Shown here: positions 1 through 6,062 of the stretch, in pieces | Position numbering within the stretch: position 1 is the stretch's first letter | How the letters are laid out: each line of letters opens with the position of its first letter | Made by a program: the position numbers and the translations under genes | Assembly (NCBI GenBank): GCA_047971485.1 | Contig: JBKDZR010000089.1 | Location: 1 to 13,081, forward strand | Length of the DNA stretch: 13,081 nucleotides | Direction of reading: 5' to 3' | Source: JBKDZR01 sp047971485 | GTDB taxonomy: Bacteria > Pseudomonadota > Alphaproteobacteria > Rhodobacterales > Rhodobacteraceae | The notes under the pieces: generated by a model | Databases searched by the model: none | What the model was told of the DNA's origin: nothing | The model's input: the letters and a program-made list of their open reading frames with translations, nothing else

Positions 1-1
1 C

Positions 2-112
2 AACCGCGCCACGCTGCATCGCGGCCGGGCCTTCGATCTGGACGAGCCGCGCGAGCTGCGCCGCACGACGACGCTGGACGACAAGGCACCGGAACTGGAT
101 CTGGCCAGCTGA
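2..112 (+). CDS. TfdA/TauD-family Fe(II)/2-oxoglutarate dioxygenase, C-terminal end (partial)
   Basis: Only the last 36 codons and the TGA stop are in the window; the gene begins upstream. The visible peptide starts NRATLHRGRAFDL and continues to RELRRTTTLDD. This is the usual C-terminal pattern of TfdA-type dioxygenases (DNRATxHR, then RRTT about 20 residues later). In that family the His of the xHR motif is the third iron ligand, and the later Arg helps bind the 2-oxoglutarate carboxylate. Such enzymes hydroxylate small substrates (taurine, aryloxyacetates, sulfonates, others) in the cytoplasm; the substrate cannot be told from this fragment. The reading frame is intact to its stop, so the gene may be functional. 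The sequence directly after the stop is a degraded toxin gene, so this stop marks the edge of a rearranged zone. Confidence 0.75.
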   Translation, partial: NRATLHRGRAFDLDEPRELRRTTTLDDKAPELDLAS

Positions 113-379
113 GAGGCATTGCGCGTTCTGGTGGTTGAACGGTTTGACCGCTTGAAGGCCAGAGACGGGCGGCTGCTTCGGGCGCCGCAAGAAGATCTCG
201 CGCAGGCATTTTCTGCAAAACGCCAAGGCGGCGGGTGTGGAGGAAGGAAAGGTCCGAGAGGTTTTCGCCGCTTTGGCGAAGGGCGCTGACGCCGCGCTGG
301 AGTGGGGGTCAGCGCCATGCTGCGGGGCTTCCCTGCCGAGATCGTTGATCCCATTGCTGAGGCGATGCGGGCGAGGTAG
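113..379 (+). pseudogene. HipA-like kinase toxin remnant (deleted and frameshifted)
   Basis: Three HipA-like pieces survive in order. From about 125, one frame reads VLVVERFDR, then QEDLAQAF, resembling the HipA core patterns (V)VERFDR and HQEDFxQAL. From about 213, a second frame reads LQNAKAAGVEEGKVREVF and continues to about 305, like the helical C-terminal part of HipA. From 317, back in the first frame, it reads LRGFPAEIVDPIAEAMRAR and ends at TAG (377-379), like a HipA C-terminus. The catalytic loop and metal-binding segment normally lying between the first two pieces are missing (I estimate about 150 residues), and at least two frame changes are needed. The product would be inactive. 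HipA proteins are Ser/Thr kinases of HipBA toxin-antitoxin modules; no hipB is visible here. Family assignment is by motif recall only. Confidence 0.65.
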
Positions 380-483
380 CCAGTTCCTGGTCTTGTAGGT
401 CGGGGGGGGCGGTCCGTGCATGAATCCCAGCTACATGCTGGGTTCACGAGATGAATCCCTTACGGGTTTTGTGCAACAGAGCC
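380..483 (-). mobile_element. IS5-family insertion sequence, truncated end with transposase start
   Basis: On the minus strand an inverted-repeat-like end (464-483) reads GGCTCTGTTGCACAAAACCC. It is followed by a short leader and an ATG (complement of 419-421) opening a frame that reads MHGPPPPTYKTRNW. This closely matches the N-terminus of IS5-family transposases common in Rhodobacteraceae (PPPTYKTxNWPAYNEALKRRG in the full family). The frame keeps that similarity only through the Trp codon at 380-382; the next bases belong to the end of the HipA-like remnant. So about 104 bp of one IS end survive and the rest of the element is gone. The second inverted repeat and target duplication are not visible. 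Identification rests on recalled IS5-family N-termini and ends, so the subgroup is left open. Confidence 0.6.
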
Positions 484-654
484 CCCGTTAGCGGGCAAGA
501 CGGAATGTCGTCAGGGGATGTGCCGCACAGGGGACATCGCGGCTGGGATCATAGCAAGGGCTATCCCACAGAGGTGGGTGGTCTCTGTGCCCCAGACAGC
601 GACGTTGGGGCACAGAGCGGGTGTTGCAAACGGTCGGTCCTGTGACCGTCGGTC
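484..654. other. Intergenic region with clustered inverted repeats, no gene seen
   Basis: No convincing coding frame lies between the IS remnant and the end of tig. Inverted repeats are dense: CCCG/CGGG (484-495), ATAGC/GCTAT with loop AAGG (551-564, GGG and CCC outside at 545-547 and 565-567), CCCAC/GTGGG (565-578), a 12-bp perfect repeat at 583-617, and ACGGTC/GACCGT (630-649). Either strand could fold into several hairpins. I could not match the region to a known RNA family; it could be terminator structures of tig, an unrecognised small RNA, or leftovers of the rearranged zone upstream. Confidence 0.5.
583..617 (-). terminator. Long perfect hairpin downstream of tig, possible terminator
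   Basis: CTCTGTGCCCCA (583-594) and TGGGGCACAGAG (606-617) form a perfect 12-bp inverted repeat around an 11-nt loop. It lies 37 bp beyond the tig stop codon. There is no T-run on either side, so it is not a textbook intrinsic terminator; it may end tig transcription, protect the 3' end, or belong to a separate RNA. Confidence 0.4.
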
Positions 655-1983
655 TTATTCGTCTTCCAGCGCCTCGACCGCTTTTTGCAGATCGTCCTTG
701 GAGATTTCTTTCTCCGTTACCTGGGCCAGTTCAACGATATAGTCGATCACCTTGTCTTCAAAGATAGGCGCCCGCAGTTGCTGTTGCATCTGCTGGTTTT
801 GCTGGATGAACTCAAAGAACTGACGTTCCTGGCCGGGATACTGACGGGCCTGGTTCATCACCGCCTGGGTCATCTCGGCATCGGTGACCTCGATTTCGCG
901 CTTGCGGCCCAGTTCGGCCAAAAGCAGACCCAGACGCACGCGGCGCTCACCCAGGCGGGTGTGCTCGTCGCTCGGCTCGACCTTGTCGTGATCATGGCCC
1001 GGATGCTCGGGATGATCCTCATGCCAAAGCTGATGGGCGATCTGGTTGGCCTCGGCCTCAACCAGCGAGGGCGGCAGTTCGAAGCTGACCGTCTCGTCCA
1101 GGATATCCAGCAGACGACGCTTCATCACCTGACGTGCAGCCCCGGCATATTCGGCCTCCAGGCGTTCGGTGATCTGGGTGCGCAGACCGGCCAGATCCTC
1201 GGCGCCAAAGCGCTTGGCCAGCTCATCATCCAGTTCGGCGGCTTTCGGGGCTTTCACCTCTTTGATGGTGCAGGCGAAGACAGCCTCTTTCCCGGCCAGG
1301 TTTTCCGCACCGTAATCGGCGGGGAAAGTCACGGTCACATCCTTGGAGGTGCCGGCGGTCACGCCGACCAGCTGATCCTCAAAACCGGGGATGAACGAGT
1401 TCGAGCCCAGCACCAGCGGGTAATCCTCGGCAGTGCCGCCGTCGAATTTCTCACCGTCGACCGAGCCGCTGAAATCCAGGGTGACCTGATCGCCATCTTC
1501 GGCCGCCGCGTCGCCCTTGTCATCAAAGCTCTGGGCCGATTTGGCCAGGCTTTCCAGGGCTTCGTCCACGGCGCTGTCCTCGGCCTTGACCACCAGCTTT
1601 TCCAGGCTGATCGCGGCGGCGTCGAAATCGGGGATTTCGGGCAGGGCTTCGTATTCCAGCGAGACCTCGACGTCGTCGCCTTCCTTCCAGTCCTGATTGG
1701 TCATCTTGACCTCAGGCTGCAGGGCAGGGCGCTCGCCGCTTTCCTCGAAATGCTTGCTCATGGCGCCGTCGATGCTTTCCTGCATCGCTTCGCCCAGCAG
1801 GCGCTGGCCGAACTGCTTTTTCAGCAGCGGCATCGGCACCTTGCCCTTGCGAAAACCCTTCATGGCGATCTCGGGCTGGGCCTCGGCCAACTTTTCGTTG
1901 ACCTTTTCGTTCAGCTCCGCGGCGCTGACGATGATGCTGTAGCCGCGCTTCAGCCCTTCTTTCTTGGTCTCTGTGACCTGCAT
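655..1983 (-). CDS. tig: Trigger factor, ribosome-associated chaperone/prolyl isomerase
   Basis: The 442-residue product is normal length for trigger factor, which binds the ribosome exit tunnel through protein L23 and shields nascent chains. The ribosome-docking signature GFRKGKVP sits at residues 43-50, the position known in E. coli. An FKBP-type PPIase domain covers about 165-245 (DFSGSVDGEKFDGG, then NSFIPGFEDQL), followed by the helical C-terminal chaperone region. A His/Asp/Glu-rich stretch occurs near residues 318-345 (HEDHPEHPGHDHD), of unclear meaning. The start was set at the ATG of MQVTETKKEG, which matches the family N-terminus and has a GAGGAC ribosome-binding site a few bases upstream; a longer in-frame extension would run into the neighbouring gene. 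The quinone oxidoreductase gene lies 158 bp upstream on the same strand. Confidence 0.97.
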   Translation of the reverse strand: MQVTETKKEGLKRGYSIIVSAAELNEKVNEKLAEAQPEIAMKGFRKGKVPMPLLKKQFGQRLLGEAMQESIDGAMSKHFEESGERPALQPEVKMTNQDWKEGDDVEVSLEYEALPEIPDFDAAAISLEKLVVKAEDSAVDEALESLAKSAQSFDDKGDAAAEDGDQVTLDFSGSVDGEKFDGGTAEDYPLVLGSNSFIPGFEDQLVGVTAGTSKDVTVTFPADYGAENLAGKEAVFACTIKEVKAPKAAELDDELAKRFGAEDLAGLRTQITERLEAEYAGAARQVMKRRLLDILDETVSFELPPSLVEAEANQIAHQLWHEDHPEHPGHDHDKVEPSDEHTRLGERRVRLGLLLAELGRKREIEVTDAEMTQAVMNQARQYPGQERQFFEFIQQNQQMQQQLRAPIFEDKVIDYIVELAQVTEKEISKDDLQKAVEALEDE

Positions 1984-2001
1984 TTTTGTCCTCATTCGTC
2001 C

Positions 2002-2039
2002 GGTGCCACGCCGAAAAGCCCCGTGCGCGGGGTGTGGCG
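2002..2039 (-). terminator. Hairpin with CTTTTC tail between quinone oxidoreductase and tig
   Basis: On the minus strand CCCCG-CGCA-CGGGG (2019-2032) is followed by CTTTTC, which resembles an intrinsic terminator for the upstream quinone oxidoreductase. An outer pair of arms, GCCACACC and GGCGTGGC (7 of 8 paired), encloses it and the T-rich tail. The structure ends about 19 bases before the tig start codon, so it also sits where a tig 5' leader would be. Whether it is a terminator, an attenuator or both cannot be told from sequence alone. Confidence 0.45.
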
Positions 2040-2141
2040 GTCTGATCTGCGGCCTTCTAGGGTCCAGGGGCGCACAACGCAAGGGCAATGGCGGCAAATA
2101 GCGCGTGTCCCGGCCAGGCTGCGCACAAGAAGGGCGCGGTG

Positions 2142-3131
2142 TCAAAGGGAGGCGGTTGACCCCAGGACCTGATCGGGCCGGACCACGACCTTGCCGGTGG
2201 ATGTGCGTGTGCGCAGCAGCTCCAGCGCCTCTGCGGCGCGCGACAGGGGCAGGACGTGGCTGACATGGGGGTGCAGGCGCCCGGCGCCATACCAGTCCAG
2301 CAATGTCTCCAGGCTGGTGGTCAGCGCCCTTGGGTCGAGATCCAGATAACCGCCCCAATACAGGCCATGGACCGTGAGGTTCTTGACCAGCAGATAATTG
2401 GCCGGGATCTGAGGAACCTGACCACCGGCGAAGCCGATGATCAGCACACGCGCCCCCCGCCGGGTGGCCCGCAGCGCATCGGAAAAGACCGGCTCGCCCA
2501 CAGCGTCATAGATCACATCCACCGGCCCCAGGGCGCGCAGGGCGGCGCGCAGATCAGGCCTGCCCGTATCCAGGGTTTCCGCCGCACCGGCCCGGGCCGC
2601 GCTGGCCAGCTTGTCAGCCCCCCGCGCGCAGGCGATGACCCGCGCCCCCATCCGGGCCGCGATTTCCACGGCGGTCAGCCCCACGCCGCCGGCGGCGCCC
2701 AGGACGACCACGGTTTCCCCGGCCGCCAGCCGGGCCCGGTGATTCAGCGCCAGATGCGAAGTGCCATAGGCAATCAGAAACCCGGCAGCCACGTCAAAGC
2801 CCATCTCATCAGGCAGCCGCACACAGCGCTCGGCGGGAAAGACGCCATACTCGGCCAGCCCGCCCCCACCGGAAAACAGCGCCACCCGGTCGCCCTTGGC
2901 CCATCCGTGCACCCCGGTCCCCAGCGCGGTGATCGTGCCGGACAGTTCCATGCCCAGCGTGTGGGGCAGGGTCGGTTTCTCCTGATATGTGCCCTTGATG
3001 GTCAGCAGATCGGCAAAGTTCAGCCCGCAGGCCGCGATCCGCAGCTGAACCTCGCCGGGCCCGGGATCGGGAATCGGCACCTCCCGCAGCACCGGGGGGG
3101 TGTTTGGCGACAATATCTGAAATGCCTGCAT
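2142..3131 (-). CDS. Zinc-independent NADPH:quinone oxidoreductase (MDR superfamily)
   Basis: This 329-residue protein has a GroES-like N-terminal domain (about 25-115, with GLNFADLLTIKG and the GMELSG turn) and a Rossmann NAD(P)-binding domain whose nucleotide motif GAAGGVG is at 145-151. The C-terminal part includes NYLLVKNLTVHGLYWGGY, a pattern I associate with the quinone oxidoreductase branch of medium-chain dehydrogenases. The Cys and His zinc ligands of alcohol dehydrogenases are absent, as expected for that branch, which reduces quinones or activated alkenes in the cytoplasm. Two ATG codons lie in tandem; the second (3129-3131) is preferred because it sits 6 bases after the AAAGGAG ribosome-binding site, and the first would add one Met. 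The exact substrate is unknown; crotonyl-CoA reductase-like or enoyl reductase activity are alternatives. It is divergent from an XRE regulator. Confidence 0.88.
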   Translation of the reverse strand: MQAFQILSPNTPPVLREVPIPDPGPGEVQLRIAACGLNFADLLTIKGTYQEKPTLPHTLGMELSGTITALGTGVHGWAKGDRVALFSGGGGLAEYGVFPAERCVRLPDEMGFDVAAGFLIAYGTSHLALNHRARLAAGETVVVLGAAGGVGLTAVEIAARMGARVIACARGADKLASAARAGAAETLDTGRPDLRAALRALGPVDVIYDAVGEPVFSDALRATRRGARVLIIGFAGGQVPQIPANYLLVKNLTVHGLYWGGYLDLDPRALTTSLETLLDWYGAGRLHPHVSHVLPLSRAAEALELLRTRTSTGKVVVRPDQVLGSTASL

Positions 3132-3155
3132 CATCCGCTCCTTTGCTTCGTATTG

Positions 3156-3174
3156 TTTCCGCAAGGCACGGAAA
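3156..3174. promoter_or_regulatory. Inverted repeat TTTCCG-N7-CGGAAA, candidate operator
   Basis: A perfect 6-bp inverted repeat with a 7-bp spacer lies just upstream of the quinone oxidoreductase start. Flanking bases extend the similarity loosely (TTG before, ACAA after). Its half-site TGTTTCC resembles the palindrome at 3253-3265, so both could be bound by one regulator, most simply the divergent XRE protein. This is inference from placement and symmetry. Confidence 0.35.
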
Positions 3175-3252
3175 TGACAACGAAAAACACCTGCGGCCGT
3201 AACTGGAACCCTATAAATATCTGCAATTCTAGGCTAGATTGGGGATCCACCG

Positions 3253-3265
3253 TGTTTCGGAAACA
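3253..3265. promoter_or_regulatory. Palindrome TGTTTCGGAAACA, candidate operator
   Basis: A perfect 13-bp palindrome (TGTTTC, central G, GAAACA) lies in the divergent control region, about 100 bp upstream of the XRE regulator start and about 120 bp upstream of the quinone oxidoreductase start. The AT-rich stretch next to it (3211-3240) would suit promoter elements, but I could not fix -35 and -10 boxes with confidence. Confidence 0.4.
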
Positions 3266-3367
3266 GGCAATTTTACCGCCGGCTTGGCCTGTTCAGCCGT
3301 CGCCGACCGGCAGATGACCATGATGGGCTTCGGTGTGTTATCGCGCGCCAGGCAAGAGAGGAGTTTT

Positions 3368-3745
3368 ATGGGAGACAAGCATTCCGTCGATATCCATGTG
3401 GGAATGATGATCCGAAAACGGCGTCGTGTCCTTGGCATAAGTCAACAGGTGCTGGCGGAAAGTGTCGGCATCCGGTTTCAGCAGGTGCAGAAATATGAAA
3501 CCGGCACCAACCGGGTCAGCGCCTCGCGTCTGTTTGACATGGCCAATGCACTGGCTGTGCCCGTGTCGTATTTTTTCGAGGGGATCGACGGGCCGGCGGC
3601 CAGTGCAGGATGTGCCGCGCCGGTGCCGGCGGATTTCCTGGCGGATGAATGTCTGCTTGACCTTGTCCGCGCCTATTATTCTATACCAAAGGCAAACCGC
3701 CGTCGCCTTTTTGACCTGGCCCGCGATCTGAGCGACGCGGCCTGA
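3368..3745 (+). CDS. XRE/Cro-type transcriptional regulator (PraR-like)
   Basis: The 125-residue protein carries a lambda-repressor-type helix-turn-helix at about residues 14-70; the HTH core runs from SQQVLAESVGIRFQQ to VQKYETGTNRVSASRL. The opening (VDIHVGMMIRKRRRVLGISQ) and the VPVSYFFEG block after the HTH resemble the short alphaproteobacterial regulators that include rhizobial PraR. The C-terminus (PKANRRRLFDLARDLS) is a short helical tail; no ligand domain or peptidase is present, so it is not a LexA-like repressor. The start was placed at ATG 3368 because GAGAGGAG lies 4-5 bases upstream and the peptide from there matches the family; an in-frame ATG at 3239 lacks these features. hisN follows after 36 bp and may be co-transcribed. 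Targets are unknown; autoregulation and control of the divergent oxidoreductase are plausible. Confidence 0.88.
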   Translation: MGDKHSVDIHVGMMIRKRRRVLGISQQVLAESVGIRFQQVQKYETGTNRVSASRLFDMANALAVPVSYFFEGIDGPAASAGCAAPVPADFLADECLLDLVRAYYSIPKANRRRLFDLARDLSDAA

Positions 3746-3781
3746 TTCTGATCGGGCGCGGCCCGCAGACAGGATCCCTCG

Positions 3782-4579
3782 GTGCGCAACGACTTATCCC
3801 CTGATGTTATCCGGCAGACGGCCCATCGGCTGGCCGATGCCGCCCGGACCGAAACGCTGGCCTATTTCCGCCGTCCGGGTTTGGCGGCAGAGAACAAGGC
3901 CGCTGCGGGGTTCGATCCGGTCACCCTGGCGGATCGTGCGGCCGAAGCGGCGATGCGTCGGATCCTGCGCCGGGATCGTCCCGAGGATGCAATCCTTGGC
4001 GAGGAAGAGGGCCTGACCCCTGGCCGCTCCGGGCTGACCTGGGTGCTGGACCCGATCGACGGCACCCGCGCCTTTCTGTCCGGCGCGCCAACCTGGGGGG
4101 TCCTGATCGCGCTGCGCGATGCCAATGGGGTGATCTATGGGCTGATTGATCAGCCCTGGACCGGCGAACGCTTTGAGGGAGGCTGGGGCCAGGCCACACT
4201 GACCCGGAACGGGCAGAACACGCCGCTGGCCACGCGTGGGGCGTCCGGGCTGGATCAGGCCATTCTCTTTTCGACCTTCCCCGAGATTGGCACCCCGGCA
4301 GAACGCGCCGCCTTTGAACGGGTGGCGGCGCAGGTGCGGCTGACACGCTATGGGATGGATTGCTACGCCTACGCTTTGCTGGCCTTGGGCCAGATCGATC
4401 TGGTGATCGAGGCGGGGCTGAACGCTTATGATATCGCCGGTCCCATTGGGGTGATCGAGGCCGCCGGCGGTCTGGTGACCAACTGGCAGGGCGGGCCGGC
4501 CGCCGATGGTGGTCAGGTCTTGGCCGCGTCCAACCCTGCGATTCACGCGGCGGCACTGGCGCATTTGGCAGGCACATAA
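3782..4579 (+). CDS. hisN: Histidinol-phosphatase, inositol-monophosphatase-like (HisN type)
   Basis: This 265-residue enzyme of the Mg2+-dependent inositol monophosphatase superfamily probably converts L-histidinol phosphate to L-histidinol, the penultimate stage of histidine synthesis. Metal-site residues are visible: GEEE (residues 73-76), DPIDGT (90-95) with Asp90 and Asp93, and Asp217 in YDIAGP, which replaces the WDxAAG motif of true inositol monophosphatases. The SGAPTWGVLIAL and IDQPWTGERFEG segments and the DCYAYALLALGQIDLVIEAG block are typical of HisN. The start is GTG, with an AGGAT ribosome-binding site about 6 bases upstream. It is not near other his genes here, which is common for HisN-type enzymes. 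A 3'-phosphoadenosine phosphatase or a general inositol monophosphatase are less likely alternatives. Confidence 0.88.
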   Translation: MRNDLSPDVIRQTAHRLADAARTETLAYFRRPGLAAENKAAAGFDPVTLADRAAEAAMRRILRRDRPEDAILGEEEGLTPGRSGLTWVLDPIDGTRAFLSGAPTWGVLIALRDANGVIYGLIDQPWTGERFEGGWGQATLTRNGQNTPLATRGASGLDQAILFSTFPEIGTPAERAAFERVAAQVRLTRYGMDCYAYALLALGQIDLVIEAGLNAYDIAGPIGVIEAAGGLVTNWQGGPAADGGQVLAASNPAIHAAALAHLAGT

Positions 4580-4620
4580 ACTTCACACGGCAAGGATTTT
4601 CAATCGCCGGCCTATGGCTT

Positions 4621-4651
4621 AGGACCGTCGGCAAGAGAGTTGCCCGGTCCT
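4621..4651 (+). promoter_or_regulatory. Structured mgtE leader hairpin, candidate cis-regulatory RNA
   Basis: The leader of mgtE contains nested perfect arms AGGACCG (4621-4627)/CGGTCCT (4645-4651) and GGCAA (4630-4634)/TTGCC (4640-4644), separated by a 2-nt bulge on the 5' side and closed by the loop GAGAG. That gives 12 paired bases, ending 34 bases before the mgtE start. There is no T-run after it, so it does not look like a terminator for hisN. It is too short to match the M-box (ykoK) Mg2+ riboswitch as I know it. Its place suggests control of mgtE expression, but that is inference. Confidence 0.45.
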
Positions 4652-4685
4652 GTCCCCCAGGGGCCACCCGCATGAGAGGACGCCG

Positions 4686-6062
4686 ATGAACGACGCCACC
4701 CAGATCGAAGAACCAACGCAGGATGCCGGGCTGGACGATCAGATGACGGCCCGGATCATGACGGCGGTCGAGGCGGGGGACAGCCAGGCGCTGTCGGACT
4801 GCCTGGATCAGCTGCACCCGGCCGATATCGCCGACCTTCTGGAACAGATCAGCGAGGACGAACGCGAAAAGCTGCTGTCCCTGTGGACGGGTGATTCGGT
4901 CGGTGATGTGCTGTCAGAACTGAGCGAAGGCCTGCGTGAGGGCGTTCTGGACAGGCTGGCCCCGGAAACCCTGTCCCAGGCGGTGCGCGATCTTGACACC
5001 GACGATGTGGTTGATCTGGTCGAGGATCTGGATCCCGAACGCCAGGATGCGATCATCGAGGCGCTGAATGCCGGTGACCGGATCGCCGTGCGCCAGGCGC
5101 TGGCCTATCCCGAGGAATCCGCCGGCCGCTTGATGCAGCGCGAGGTGGTCACCGCGCCGGAACACTGGACTGTCGGCGAGATGATCGACTTCCTGCGCAA
5201 TGCCGGGGATCTGCCGGAACAATTCTACCATGTCACACTGGTCGATCCGGCGATGCGTCCGGTGGCCGATGTGTCGCTGGGGCGGCTGTTGGCGGCACGC
5301 CGCACCGTCGCCTTGCGCGCGATCACCGAGGACAGTTTCCGCACCATTCGCGTCGATGCCAGCGATGAAGATGTGGCGTATGTCTTCAACCAGTACCACC
5401 TGATTTCTGCCCCCGTGGTGGATGAGGCCGGCCGGCTGGTCGGGGTTATCACCATCGACGACGCGATGATTGTGCTGAGCGATGAGGCCGAGGAAGACCT
5501 GTTGCGCCTGGCCGGTGTCGGCGAAGGCAGCCTGTTCGACAAGCCGATCGACACGGTCAAGGCGCGCCTGCCCTGGCTGGTGGTCAACCTGCTGACCGCC
5601 ATTCTGGCCTCGGTCGTCATCGCGCGCTTCGAGGACGCGATCACCCAGATCGTTGCGCTGGCGGTGCTGATGCCCATTGTCGCGTCAATGGGCGGCAACG
5701 CGGGAACCCAATCGCTGACCATCGCGGTGCGGGCGCTGGCGACCCGGGATTTGACTGGGTCCAACGTGTGGCGGGTGATCCGGCGCGAAGCGGTGGTTGG
5801 CCTGATCAACGGGCTGGTTTTCGCGGTGATCATGGCCGGGGTCGGGATGGCCTGGTTCGGCTCGCCCCTGCTGGGGGCAGTGATCGGCACGGCGATGGTG
5901 ATCAACCTGTTTGTTGCCGGGCTGGCGGGCATTCTGGTGCCGCTGTGCCTGGACAAGCTGAACCTCGATCCGGCGTTGGCCTCGGGAACCTTCGTGACGA
6001 CGGTGACCGATGTTGTCGGGTTCATGTCGTTTCTTGGCCTGGCCACCCTGGTGTTGTTGTGA
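4686..6062 (+). CDS. mgtE: Magnesium channel/transporter MgtE
   Basis: MgtE is a homodimeric inner-membrane Mg2+ channel gated by cytosolic Mg2+. The 458-residue protein has the full architecture: an acidic superhelical N domain (about 25-150, with HPADIADLLEQ and repeated Leu/Asp-rich helices), a CBS pair (about 155-275, with YHLISAPVVDEAGRLVGVIT), a connecting helix, and five membrane helices from about residue 293 to the end. The pore signature GGNAGTQ is near 336-342. The TTVTDVVGF block near 438-446 holds the Asp (about 442) that corresponds to the pore Mg2+ ligand of the Thermus protein. The start ATG has GAGAGGAC upstream. It is preceded by a structured leader and followed, with a GTGA overlap, by the folate gene, so the two are translationally linked. 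Confidence 0.96.
   Translation: MNDATQIEEPTQDAGLDDQMTARIMTAVEAGDSQALSDCLDQLHPADIADLLEQISEDEREKLLSLWTGDSVGDVLSELSEGLREGVLDRLAPETLSQAVRDLDTDDVVDLVEDLDPERQDAIIEALNAGDRIAVRQALAYPEESAGRLMQREVVTAPEHWTVGEMIDFLRNAGDLPEQFYHVTLVDPAMRPVADVSLGRLLAARRTVALRAITEDSFRTIRVDASDEDVAYVFNQYHLISAPVVDEAGRLVGVITIDDAMIVLSDEAEEDLLRLAGVGEGSLFDKPIDTVKARLPWLVVNLLTAILASVVIARFEDAITQIVALAVLMPIVASMGGNAGTQSLTIAVRALATRDLTGSNVWRVIRREAVVGLINGLVFAVIMAGVGMAWFGSPLLGAVIGTAMVINLFVAGLAGILVPLCLDKLNLDPALASGTFVTTVTDVVGFMSFLGLATLVLL

Noticed and set aside
451..645. Small plus-strand frame in the hairpin region (64 codons)
   Set aside because: It begins inside the IS remnant, has no ribosome-binding site, and its peptide resembles no family I know.
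685..2172. Long open frame on the plus strand opposite tig
   Set aside because: It is antisense to a well-supported gene, its composition follows from GC-rich codon bias, and it shows no domain I recognise. The same applies to the long frames opposite hisN, mgtE, the permease, glnA and nnrE/nnrD.
1984..2358. In-frame upstream extension of trigger factor on the minus strand
   Set aside because: It overlaps the end of the oxidoreductase, lacks family similarity, and the ATG at 1983 has the correct N-terminus and ribosome-binding site.
4580..4685. Known M-box (ykoK) Mg2+ riboswitch upstream of mgtE
   Set aside because: The leader is only about 106 bases with one main hairpin and lacks the multi-helix conserved core I associate with the M-box.
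5768..6058. Upstream extension of the cyclo-ligase frame inside mgtE
   Set aside because: The MgtE frame there encodes its pore helices, while the alternative frame has no similarity; the GTG at 6059 gives a normal-length enzyme.
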